Origin: Falsiroseomonas oleicola
GTDB lineage: Bacteria > Pseudomonadota > Alphaproteobacteria > Acetobacterales > Acetobacteraceae
DNA length: 64,000 nucleotides
Assembly: GCF_019029495.1 (NCBI RefSeq)
Contig: NZ_JAERQM010000001.1
Coordinates: forward strand, 310,001-374,000
Direction: 5' to 3'
A program made the translations under genes and the position numbers. This document shows positions 25,078 to 32,585 of this stretch, piece after piece; the stretch's first letter is position 1, and the number at the start of each line of letters is the position of its first letter. The notes below the pieces were generated by a model that ran no database searches, was not told the DNA's origin, and worked only from the letters and a program-made list of their open reading frames with translations.

Positions 25078-26262
25078 TCAGGCGTTGCCGCCGAGATAGT
25101 CCATCGCCACCTGCACGCCGCCCGCCTGATGCGGCACGCCGGCCGCGCGCAGCCCCATCTCCACGCCGCCCAGCGCGCCCACCAGCTGCAAGGGCGAGAT
25201 GTCGCCGAGATGGCCGATGCGGAAGACGCGGTCGTTCAACTGGCCGAGCCCATTGCCGAGCGACATGTTGAACTTTTCCAGGATGGTCGCGCGCAGCGCA
25301 TTGGCGCTGTGCCCCTCCGGCAGCCGCACCGCCGTGAGAACGGAGGAATAGTGCCGCGGGTCCTGGCACTGCACCTCCAGCCCCCAATGCCGCACGGCGC
25401 GCCGCGTCGCTTCCGCCATCCGGTCGTGGCGCGCAAAGACGTTGTCGAGGCCTTCCTCCAGCAGCATGTCGCAGGCGGTGTCGAAGGCGTAGAGCATGTT
25501 GGTCGCCGGCGTGTAGGGGAAGTAGCCGGTGGCGTTCGACGCCAGCATCGGCTTCCAGTCCCAGAAGCTACGCGTCAGTTTTGCGGTCTTGCTGGCCTCG
25601 ATCGCCTTGGCGCTGATCGCGTTGAAGGACAGGCCCGGCGGCAGCATCAGCCCCTTCTGGCTGCCGGAGACGGTGACATCCACGCCCCATTCGTCATGCC
25701 GGTAGTCCATCGAGCCGAGGCCGGAGATCGTGTCCACCAGCAGCAGAGCGGGGTGGCCGGCGGCATCCATGGCGGCGCGGACTTCGCTGATCCGCGAGGT
25801 GGCGCCGGTGCTGGTCTCGTTGTGGACGACGCAGACGGCCTTGATGGCGTGGGACTTGTCGTCGCGCAGCTTGCGCTCGATGGCCTCCACATCGGCGCCG
25901 CGGCGCCAGTCGGTCTTCACGAAGTCGGCCACGATGCCGAGGCGCTCCGCCATCTCGTTCCACAGATGCGCGAACCAGCCGGTCTCGCACATCACCACGC
26001 GGTCGCCGGGGGAGAGGGTGTTGACCAGCGCCGCTTCCCACGCCCCCGTTCCGGAAGCGGGATAGATCACCACGTGGGACTTGGTCTTGAAGATGGCCTT
26101 GGCCTTCTCCAGCACCTGGGCGCCGAGCTTGCCGAAATCCGGGCCGCGATGGTCCATGGTCGGGTGGTCCATGGCGCGCAGGATGCGGTCCGGCACGTTG
26201 GAGGGCCCGGGAATCTGCAGGAAATGGCGACCGGAATTCGGCTTGGACTGGAAATAGGCCAT
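25078..26262 (-). CDS. sgaA: serine-glyoxylate aminotransferase
   Basis: 394 residues, a class V PLP aminotransferase (AGXT-like). Seen: the opening LQIPGPSNVPDRILRAMDHPTMDHRGPDF, YPASGTGAWEAALVN, HNETSTG, LLVDTISGLGSMDYR, and the PLP-lysine in VSGSQKGLMLPPG. It converts serine and glyoxylate to hydroxypyruvate and glycine, a serine-cycle or photorespiratory step. Members also accept alanine or aspartate, so the donor is not fixed. It is divergent from the 971-residue FAD/Fe-S oxidoreductase across 141 bases. Confidence 0.88.
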   Translation of the reverse strand: MAYFQSKPNSGRHFLQIPGPSNVPDRILRAMDHPTMDHRGPDFGKLGAQVLEKAKAIFKTKSHVVIYPASGTGAWEAALVNTLSPGDRVVMCETGWFAHLWNEMAERLGIVADFVKTDWRRGADVEAIERKLRDDKSHAIKAVCVVHNETSTGATSRISEVRAAMDAAGHPALLLVDTISGLGSMDYRHDEWGVDVTVSGSQKGLMLPPGLSFNAISAKAIEASKTAKLTRSFWDWKPMLASNATGYFPYTPATNMLYAFDTACDMLLEEGLDNVFARHDRMAEATRRAVRHWGLEVQCQDPRHYSSVLTAVRLPEGHSANALRATILEKFNMSLGNGLGQLNDRVFRIGHLGDISPLQLVGALGGVEMGLRAAGVPHQAGGVQVAMDYLGGNA

Positions 26263-26339
26263 GGCGGTGGGGCTCCCTCGGTTGGGTCCATCTAACCCCC
26301 AGCATTGCCTGCCGCCAATGAGTAACCCTTGTGGAATTG

Positions 26340-26350
26340 ATAAGCGTTAT
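26340..26350. promoter_or_regulatory. candidate operator between sgaA and the FAD/Fe-S oxidoreductase
   Basis: ATAA-GCG-TTAT, an 11-bp AT-rich palindrome in an otherwise GC-rich divergent intergenic region. It could be a regulator site shared by both genes. There is no known consensus to match it to. Confidence 0.3.
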
Positions 26351-26403
26351 AGATCGGACAGCCGTGCCAACCCGCGCTACATCGTGGGCATGGGAGACGC
26401 CGC

Positions 26404-29319
26404 ATGAATGCCAGCACCGGAATCGCCGACAGCCGCCTCGCGCAGCGCCTGAAGCGGGAGACGGAGGGGGAGGTGTTGTTCTCCGCCGGCGACCGCGGCC
26501 GCTATGCCACCGATGCCTCGATCTACCAGCAGATGCCGATCGGCGTGCTGGTGCCGCGCAGCCTGGCGGATGTGGCGGCCGCCATGGCGATCTGCCGGGA
26601 GGAAGGCGTGCCAGTGCTGCCGCGCGGCGGCGGCACCAGCCAGTGCGGCCAGACGGTGAACCGCGCGCTGGTGCTGGACTGCACGCCGCATCTGCGCCGG
26701 GTGCTGAAGGTGGAGGGCGACACCGCGACGGTCGAGCCCGGCATCACCCTCGGCGCGCTGAACGAAGCGCTGAAGGCGACGAAGCAGTTTTATCCCGTCG
26801 ATCCTTCCACCTGGCAGCGCTGCACCATCGGCGGCATGGCGGGGAACAATTCCTGCGGCTCGAAATCAATCCGCTACGGGCTGATGGCCGACAATGTCCG
26901 CGCCATCGATGCGCTGCTGGCGGATGGCACGCGCTTCCGCTTTGGCGACATTCCCGAAAACCTCGGCCCCGACGTGCCCGGCTCCGTCGCCGACCTGGTG
27001 GCAAAGCTGCGCGCGATCGGGGCGCGGGAGGCGGAGGAGATCGCGGCGCGATTCCCGACCCAGCTCCGCCGCGTCGGCGGCTACAACCTGGATGCGCTGA
27101 CCCCCGAGGGCCGCGCTGCCGGCCGCGGCAGCCTGGCGCGGCTGCTGGTGGGCAGCGAGGGCACGCTGGCCTTCTCGGCGTCCCTCGACCTGAAGCTCTG
27201 GCCGATCAAGCCGCGCAAGGTTTTGGGGATCTGCCAGTTTCCGTCCTTCCGCCAGGCGATGGCGGCCTCGCAGCATCTGGTAACGCTGAACCCGGAGGCG
27301 GTCGAGCTGGTGGACCGCACCATGATCGACCTCGGCCGTTCCATCCCGATCTACCGCGACACCATCGACCAGATCGTCATCGGCGAGCCGGACAGCCTGC
27401 TGATCGTGGAATTCCACGGCCATGACGACGCGACCCTGCTGCAGGGCCTGGACCGGCTGGAGGAAATGATGGGCGCCCTCGGCCTGCCCGGCCAGGTGGT
27501 GCGCATCACCGATGCCGGCTTCCAGGCGCGCGTGGCCGAAGTGCGCGAGGCCGGCCTCAACATCATGATGAGCATGAAGGGCGACGGCAAACCCGTCTCC
27601 TTCATCGAGGATTGCGCCGTCCCGCTCGAGGACCTGGCCGACTACACCGAGCGCCTGAACGACGTCTTTGCCAAATACGGCACCAAGGGCACCTGGTACG
27701 CCCATGCCAGCGTCGGCTGCCTGCATGTGCGCCCCGTGCTGAACATGAAGTCGGGCGAGGACGTCACGAAGATGCGCGCCATCGCGGAGGAGTGCTTCGC
27801 GCTCGTCCGTGAATACAAGGGCTCGCATTCGGGCGAGCATGGCGACGGCATCGTGCGTTCCGAATTCCACGAACCCATGTTCGGCGCCCGCATCGTCAAA
27901 GCCTTCGAAGCGGTGAAGGAGGCCTTCGATCCGGGGACCGCCGAGCTGCCGCACGGCCTGCTGAACCCCAACCGCGTCGTGCATCCGCCGCGCATGGATG
28001 ATCGGACGCTGTTCCGCTACGGCCCCGACTATGCGGCCGATCCTGGCGTGACGCCCTCGCTCGACTGGTCCGCCTGGCCGGGCCCGCAGGGCGGCCTGCT
28101 GGGCGCCGTCGAGATGTGCAACAACAACGGCACTTGCCGGAAATTCGACGCCGGCTCCATGTGCCCCTCCTACCGCGCCACGCGCCAGGAACAGCACCTG
28201 ACGCGCGGCCGCGCGAACACGCTGCGCCTTGCGCTGACCGGGCAACTCGGCCCCGAGGGCCTGGCCTCCGATGACGTCGCGGAAGCCATGTCCCTCTGCG
28301 TCGGCTGCAAGGCCTGCAAGCGGGAATGCCCGACCGGCGTGGACATGGCCAAGATGAAGATCGAGGCCGCCCATGCCCGCAGCCGCGCGCGCGGCGTGGC
28401 CCTGCGCGACCGGCTGATCGCCGAGATGCCACGCTGGGCCCCCTTCGCCGCGATCGCGCCCATCCTGTTCAACGCGCGCGACCTGATCCCCGGCATGGCA
28501 AAGCTGACGGAGCGCCTCACCGGCCTCGCCGCCGGCCGCACCCTGCCCCGCTTCCGCAGCGATGCCTTCCACGATGCCGAACTGCGCGCCCCCGATGGCC
28601 GCGCGAACGAAGTCATCCTGCTGCCCGACCTCTTCAACCGCTACTTCGAGCCCGAGAATCTACGAGCTGCCATCCGCGTCCTGCGCGCCGCCGGCGCCGA
28701 TCCGGCCGTGGCCCGCCCGCCGCGCGGATCTCGTCCGCTGGATGACGGCCGCACCTACCTCGCTGCCGGCATGGTCGAGCAGGCCCGCGCCGAAGCCCGC
28801 CGCACCCTCACGGCCCTGTCCGCCTGGGACAGCCCCGTGCTCGGCCTGGAACCCTCCTGCCTGCTCACGCTGCGCGACGAATTTTTGTCTCTGCTCCCCG
28901 GCGAGCCGGCCCAGAAACTGGCCGCCCGCGCGATGCTCGTCTCCGAATGGCTCACAAAGACCAAGGCGCCGCTGAAGCTGAAATCCATCGGCGCCGAGGC
29001 GCATATCCACGGCCACTGCCACCAGAAGGCCGTCGGCGACTTCCCCGCCGCGGTCGCCACCCTCACCCGCATCCCCGGCCTGAAGGTGACGCCCATCACC
29101 TCCGCCTGCTGCGGCATGGCCGGCGCCTTCGGCTATGATGCGGAAAAGCTGCCAACCTCCATCGCCATGGCCGAGCTTTCCCTCCTCCCCCACATCCGGC
29201 GCACCGCGCCGACGGCGCTGATCGTCGCCGACGGCACATCCTGTCGCCACCAGATCACCGACCTGGCAAAGCGCCCGGCCTTGCACTCCATCCGACTTCT
29301 CGACATGTCCCTGGCATGA
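26404..29319 (+). CDS. fused FAD-binding / Fe-S oxidoreductase (D-2-hydroxyacid dehydrogenase type)
   Basis: 971 residues. The N-terminal half is a FAD_binding_4 plus FAD-oxidase C domain (VPVLPRGGGTSQCGQ, FYPVDPSTWQRCTIGG, NSCGSKSIRYGL, GSEGTLAF). The heme-independent His/Glu region includes HSGEHGDG. The C-terminal half has ferredoxin motifs (CNNNGTCRK ... CP and CVGCKACKRECPTGVDM) and CCG-domain cysteines (GHCHQKAVG, SACCGMAGAFGY). This is GlcD and GlcF fused in one chain, as in YdiJ-like enzymes. The substrate is probably D-lactate, D-2-hydroxyglutarate or a related acid. Its stop overlaps the next gene's ATG. Confidence 0.9.
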   Translation: MNASTGIADSRLAQRLKRETEGEVLFSAGDRGRYATDASIYQQMPIGVLVPRSLADVAAAMAICREEGVPVLPRGGGTSQCGQTVNRALVLDCTPHLRRVLKVEGDTATVEPGITLGALNEALKATKQFYPVDPSTWQRCTIGGMAGNNSCGSKSIRYGLMADNVRAIDALLADGTRFRFGDIPENLGPDVPGSVADLVAKLRAIGAREAEEIAARFPTQLRRVGGYNLDALTPEGRAAGRGSLARLLVGSEGTLAFSASLDLKLWPIKPRKVLGICQFPSFRQAMAASQHLVTLNPEAVELVDRTMIDLGRSIPIYRDTIDQIVIGEPDSLLIVEFHGHDDATLLQGLDRLEEMMGALGLPGQVVRITDAGFQARVAEVREAGLNIMMSMKGDGKPVSFIEDCAVPLEDLADYTERLNDVFAKYGTKGTWYAHASVGCLHVRPVLNMKSGEDVTKMRAIAEECFALVREYKGSHSGEHGDGIVRSEFHEPMFGARIVKAFEAVKEAFDPGTAELPHGLLNPNRVVHPPRMDDRTLFRYGPDYAADPGVTPSLDWSAWPGPQGGLLGAVEMCNNNGTCRKFDAGSMCPSYRATRQEQHLTRGRANTLRLALTGQLGPEGLASDDVAEAMSLCVGCKACKRECPTGVDMAKMKIEAAHARSRARGVALRDRLIAEMPRWAPFAAIAPILFNARDLIPGMAKLTERLTGLAAGRTLPRFRSDAFHDAELRAPDGRANEVILLPDLFNRYFEPENLRAAIRVLRAAGADPAVARPPRGSRPLDDGRTYLAAGMVEQARAEARRTLTALSAWDSPVLGLEPSCLLTLRDEFLSLLPGEPAQKLAARAMLVSEWLTKTKAPLKLKSIGAEAHIHGHCHQKAVGDFPAAVATLTRIPGLKVTPITSACCGMAGAFGYDAEKLPTSIAMAELSLLPHIRRTAPTALIVADGTSCRHQITDLAKRPALHSIRLLDMSLA

Positions 29320-29888
29320 CCCAGCCCCAAGACATCCTCGCCTTCTGGTTCTCCGAAGGCCCCGACACCGCCCGCAAGGCCTGGTTCCTCAAGGATGACG
29401 CCTTCGACGCCAGCATCCGCGCCCAGTTCGGCGACCTGCTGGTCCCGGCCCGCGAAGGCGCCCTTGATTCCTGGGCCGAAACCCCGGACGGCGCCCTCGC
29501 CCTCCTCCTCATCCTCGACCAGTTCCCCCGCAACCTGCACCGCGGCCACGCCGACGCCTTCGCCAGCGACTCCCACGCCCTCACCATCGCCCGCCAGACC
29601 GTCCTCACCCGCCGCTTCGACCTCGCCGTCACCCCCACCCAACGCAGCTTCCTCTACCTCCCCTTCGAACACAGCGAAGCCATGGCCGACCAGAACCTGT
29701 CCGTCGCCCTCTTCGAAGGCCTGCGCGACCACCCCGCCATGGCCGCCCCCAACGGCGTCATCGACTACGCCTGGCGCCACCGCATCGTCATCCAACGCTT
29801 CGGCCGCTACCCCCACCGCAACACCCCCCTCGGCCGCCCCTCCACACCCGCCGAACAAGCCTGGCTCGACGCGGGCGGGGGGTTCTGA
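29316..29888 (+). CDS. DUF924 family protein
   Basis: 190 residues; the ATG at 29316 overlaps the preceding stop (ATGA). It starts TQPQDILAFWFSEGPDTARKAWFLKDDAFD, the DUF924 hallmark, and contains ALLLILDQFPRNLHRGHADAF and RSFLYLPFEHSE. The fold is an all-helical TPR-like bundle of unknown biochemical role. It is followed by a palindromic intergenic element. Codon use is strongly C-biased at third positions (Pro/Ser/Ala runs in other frames), but this frame clearly matches the family. Confidence 0.9.
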   Translation: MTQPQDILAFWFSEGPDTARKAWFLKDDAFDASIRAQFGDLLVPAREGALDSWAETPDGALALLLILDQFPRNLHRGHADAFASDSHALTIARQTVLTRRFDLAVTPTQRSFLYLPFEHSEAMADQNLSVALFEGLRDHPAMAAPNGVIDYAWRHRIVIQRFGRYPHRNTPLGRPSTPAEQAWLDAGGGF

Positions 29889-29907
29889 GGGACGGCACTG
29901 GGTGAAT

Positions 29908-30118
29908 TGCAGGAGGGGCGCTGCCCCTCCCGCACCCTCCCCGCCAGGAGGCAGTGGCCTCCTGGACCTCAGGACCTTGAAGGGAAATGGAGAGGGGCCA
30001 GCGGTACCGCATGTTCAGCGGTCCCTCCGGCCCCTCTCCATTTCCCTTCATGAATCAAAGGGTTCCAAGGGTCCACTGACCCTTGGCAGGGGGTGCAGGG
30101 GGACAGCGTCCCCCTGCG
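29908..30118. repeat. 211-bp palindromic element with five perfect hairpins
   Basis: Stems: 29912-29930 (8 bp), 29944-29965 (9 bp), a 21-bp inverted repeat (29979-29999 with 30029-30049), 30065-30086 (9 bp) and 30095-30117 (10 bp). The right arm, reverse-complemented, aligns with the left along its length: GCAGGGGGACGCTG against GCAGGAGGGGCGCTG, and CCAAGGGTCAGTGG against CCAGGAGGCAGTGG. The whole is thus one imperfect inverted repeat of ~100-nt arms, each holding two hairpins. It lies between the convergent DUF924 and oxyR genes and may terminate both. Confidence 0.85.
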
Positions 30119-30133
30119 AACCACCCAGCGCCA

Positions 30134-31045
30134 TCACCCCAGTGCCACCGCCACGGTCGGGGCCAGTCCGGCAAATTCGGCGGCGCGGGGGCTGCGGGGG
30201 CGCCAGGCGAGGGCGAGCATGCGGCCGGGGGTGGCGGCGCCGGAGAGGCGTCGGATGTCGACGGGGGCGTCGCCGAGGATGCCGCCGTGGATGGCGAGTT
30301 GGGGCAGCAAGGTGACGCCCAGGCCGCCGGCGACCATTTGCACCAGGGTGTGGAGGCTGGTGGCGGAGAAGCCTTCCTCGGCGGTGGCGGCCAGGTTGCG
30401 GGGCAGGCCGCAGGCGGCTTCGGCGTGGTCGCGCAGGCAGTGGCCGTCTTCCAGCAGCAGCAGGCGTTCGCCGGACAGGGCGGAGATGGGCACCGGGTCG
30501 CGGGCCGCGAGGTGGTGGCCGCGCGGCAGGGCCAGGTGGAAGGCGTCCTCGGCCAGCGGCAGGGTTTCCATGTTGCCGGCGGCCGGAAGGGCGAGAATCA
30601 GAAGGTCGAGCTTGCCGGCATCGAGGCCGGCGACCAGACGCTCCGTCAGATCCTCCCGTAGCCAAAGGCGCAGGCGGGGATAGGCCTGGCGCAGGGCGGG
30701 CATCAGGCGCGGCAGCAGGAAGGGGCTGATGGTGGGGATGATGCCCAGGCGCAGCGGGCCGGAGAGTGGGTCGCGCGCGATCGCCGCCGTCTCCGCCACC
30801 GCTTCCAGCGCCGCCAAGGCGGTGCGGGCGCGGGCGACGAGTTCGAGGCCGAGCGGCGTGAAGACGGGGCGCTTCACGGCCGTGCCGCGTTCCAGCAGCC
30901 CGGCGGCGAGCTGGCGTTCCAGCGCGATCAGGCCGGCGGAGAGGGTAGATTGCGTGACCGCGCAGGCGGCGGCGGCGCGGCCGAAATGCCCGTGATCCGC
31001 CAGGGCCACCAGGTAGCGGAGCTGTTGCGGGCTGGGCAGGAGCAT
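30134..31045 (-). CDS. oxyR: LysR-family peroxide sensor OxyR
   Basis: 303 residues. The N-terminal LysR helix-turn-helix (FGRAAAACAVTQSTLSAGLIALERQL) is followed by the effector domain. The redox pair lies in LLLLEDGHCLRDHAEAAC, C203 and C212, spaced as E. coli C199/C208 in the near-identical LEDGHCLRD context. It should form an intramolecular disulfide with peroxide and activate target promoters. It is divergent from ahpC across 125 bases, the expected target. I could not fit a full OxyR consensus in that gap. Confidence 0.93.
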   Translation of the reverse strand: MLLPSPQQLRYLVALADHGHFGRAAAACAVTQSTLSAGLIALERQLAAGLLERGTAVKRPVFTPLGLELVARARTALAALEAVAETAAIARDPLSGPLRLGIIPTISPFLLPRLMPALRQAYPRLRLWLREDLTERLVAGLDAGKLDLLILALPAAGNMETLPLAEDAFHLALPRGHHLAARDPVPISALSGERLLLLEDGHCLRDHAEAACGLPRNLAATAEEGFSATSLHTLVQMVAGGLGVTLLPQLAIHGGILGDAPVDIRRLSGAATPGRMLALAWRPRSPRAAEFAGLAPTVAVALG

Positions 31046-31170
31046 GATCGATGGAACCGATTGAAACCTGGAAAACTATTCATTGGCACATGATGCTGCA
31101 CTGCGCCATATGACAGTCGTTCTGGCGTATGCTGCGCCGCGACATAGCCAAACCTCGAGGAGTGCCGAAC

Positions 31171-31746
31171 ATGCTGACCGTTGGCGATAAGTTTCCCGCC
31201 TTCAAGCTGACCGCCGTCAAGGGCGGCAAGGAGGGCCTGATGGGCCCGGGCAAGTCCTTCACCGAGGTGACGGAGACCACCGACGCCGGCAAGTGGAAGG
31301 TCGTGTTCTTCTGGCCGAAGGACTTCACCTTCATCTGCCCGACCGAGATCGCCGCTTTCGGCAAGCTGAACGGCGAGTTCGCCGACCGTGACACCGTGCT
31401 CTACGGCGCCTCCACGGACAGCGAGTTCGTGCACCTGAACTGGCGCGTCTACAACGAGGACATCCGCAACCTCGAGATCCCGATGCTCGCCGACACGAAG
31501 CGCGAGCTGTCCGAGGCGCTCGGCATCCTCGACAAGAATGAGGGCGTGCCGCTGCGCGCGACCTTCATCGTGGACCCGGAGGGCACGATCCAGTGGGCCG
31601 CCGTGAACGGCCTGAATGTCGGCCGCAACCCACAGGAAGTGCTGCGCGTGCTCGACGCGTTGCAGACGGATGAGCTGTGCCCCTGCAACTGGGAGAAGGG
31701 CAAGGACGTCCTGAACCCGCAGGCGCTGTTCGAGAAGGCGGCCTGA
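31171..31746 (+). CDS. ahpC: alkyl hydroperoxide reductase AhpC (2-Cys peroxiredoxin, AhpD-linked type)
   Basis: 191 residues from ATG 31171, with GAGGAG at 31157-31162. It is thiol peroxidase subunit AhpC. The peroxidatic cysteine is C56 (DFTFICPTEIAAF). Two C-terminal cysteines, C170 and C172 (DELCPCNW), match the three-cysteine form known from Mycobacterium tuberculosis, where AhpD rather than AhpF is the reductant. ahpD follows after 118 bases. OxyR is encoded divergently upstream, so peroxide induction is expected. The frame is open to 31129, but family members start MLTVGDKFP. Confidence 0.96.
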   Translation: MLTVGDKFPAFKLTAVKGGKEGLMGPGKSFTEVTETTDAGKWKVVFFWPKDFTFICPTEIAAFGKLNGEFADRDTVLYGASTDSEFVHLNWRVYNEDIRNLEIPMLADTKRELSEALGILDKNEGVPLRATFIVDPEGTIQWAAVNGLNVGRNPQEVLRVLDALQTDELCPCNWEKGKDVLNPQALFEKAA

Positions 31747-31763
31747 TTTCAGCCGCTGACCGA

Positions 31764-31779
31764 GGGGCCGGAAGGCCCC
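31764..31779 (+). terminator. hairpin 1 between ahpC and ahpD
   Basis: GGGGCC-GGAA-GGCCCC, a 6-bp stem with a GNRA-type tetraloop, 17 bases after the ahpC stop. It may attenuate read-through to ahpD or protect the ahpC mRNA end. Confidence 0.45.
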
Positions 31780-31805
31780 GAGGTTGCAGGTGCTGACGGC
31801 GGGAT

Positions 31806-31824
31806 GGGGGGCTTCCGGCCCCCC
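31806..31824 (+). terminator. hairpin 2 between ahpC and ahpD
   Basis: GGGGGGC-TTCCG-GCCCCCC followed by TTT: a 7-bp stem and a short T-run. With hairpin 1 it suggests lower expression of ahpD than of ahpC from a shared promoter. Confidence 0.45.
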
Positions 31825-31864
31825 TTTCCAATCCACGTGCCCCCCTCCCATGAGGTCCCCCACC

Positions 31865-32416
31865 ATGTCGCTCGAATCCATCCGTGGCCGGCTGCCCGAC
31901 TATGCCAAGGACCTGAAGCTGAACCTCGGCTCCCTGGCCAGCGAGCCGGTGTTGAACCAGCAGCAGCGCGCCGGCACCTTCGTTGCTTCCGCCATCGCCA
32001 GCCGCAATGCCGAGCTGACCGCGGCGCTGATCGCCGAATTCGGCCCGCAGCTTTCGCCGGAGGCGCTGACCGCCGCCAAGGCCGCCGCCGCGATCATGGG
32101 CATGAACAATGTCTATTACCGCTTCACCCACCTGGTGGGCGGCGACTACGCCAGCATGCCGGCGAAGCTGCGCATGAACGTCATGGCCAAGCCGGGCGTG
32201 GAGAAGGTGGATTTCGAGCTGTGGTCGCTCGCCGTCTCCGCCATCAATGGCTGCGGCATGTGCATGGAAAGCCATGAGAAGATCGTGCTGCATGGCGGGC
32301 TGAGCAAGGAACAGGTCCAGGCCGCCGTGCGCATCGCCGCCGTGGTGCATGCCACCGCCGCGACGCTGGATGCCGAGGATGCCTTGGCTGGCGGGGTCCA
32401 GGCCGTCGCCGCCTGA
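31865..32416 (+). CDS. ahpD: alkylhydroperoxidase AhpD
   Basis: 183 residues from ATG 31865 ([21 protein letters not shown]). AhpD is a lipoyl-coupled adaptor that reduces AhpC. The active-site CxxC-H is C130, C133 and H137 ([12 protein letters not shown]). [11 protein letters not shown] and [11 protein letters not shown] are typical of the helical family. It is paired with the AhpD-dependent form of AhpC just upstream. The last seven codons and the stop belong to a 21-nt unit that is repeated in tandem after the gene. Confidence 0.96.
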   Translation: MSLESIRGRLPDYAKDLKLNLGSLASEPVLNQQQRAGTFVASAIASRNAELTAALIAEFGPQLSPEALTAAKAAAAIMGMNNVYYRFTHLVGGDYASMPAKLRMNVMAKPGVEKVDFELWSLAVSAINGCGMCMESHEKIVLHGGLSKEQVQAAVRIAAVVHATAATLDAEDALAGGVQAVAA

Positions 32417-32461
32417 GACCAGGCCGTCGCCGCCTGAGACCAGGCCGTCGCCGCCTGAGAC
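32399..32461 (+). repeat. 3 x 21-bp tandem repeat spanning the 3' end of ahpD
   Basis: Three identical 21-base units (32399-32419, 32420-32440, 32441-32461; CAGGCCGTCGCCGCCTGAGAC), then degenerate copies to about 32500. Each unit carries the ahpD stop codon TGA in the same frame, so the gene has serial in-frame stops. Replication slippage is the simple explanation. Confidence 0.95.
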
Positions 32462-32585
32462 AGGCAGAGATCGTCGCCGCCTGAGACAGGAACAGATCGC
32501 CGCCGTCAGAGCCGGGAAAGGGCTGCCGCCTTCCATGGCAGCCCTGCATACCTTTCGGAAAGGCATGCACGCCTAACCTGCGCGC

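Noticed and set aside
22999-26295. Open frame of ~1100 codons on the plus strand
   Set aside because: It runs antisense across the GST, SMP-30 and sgaA genes and includes their intergenic gaps. The His/Arg/Gly-rich product resembles no family.
31046-31170. Full OxyR tetramer site (ATAG-n7-CTAT-n7-ATAG-n7-CTAT) between oxyR and ahpC
   Set aside because: Only isolated CTAT/ATAG-like pieces occur and the spacing does not fit, so no operator is annotated although regulation is likely from context.
32399-32500. 21-nt repeats as a CRISPR array or regulatory iterons
   Set aside because: Tandem units without spacers that include the ahpD coding end; slippage explains them.
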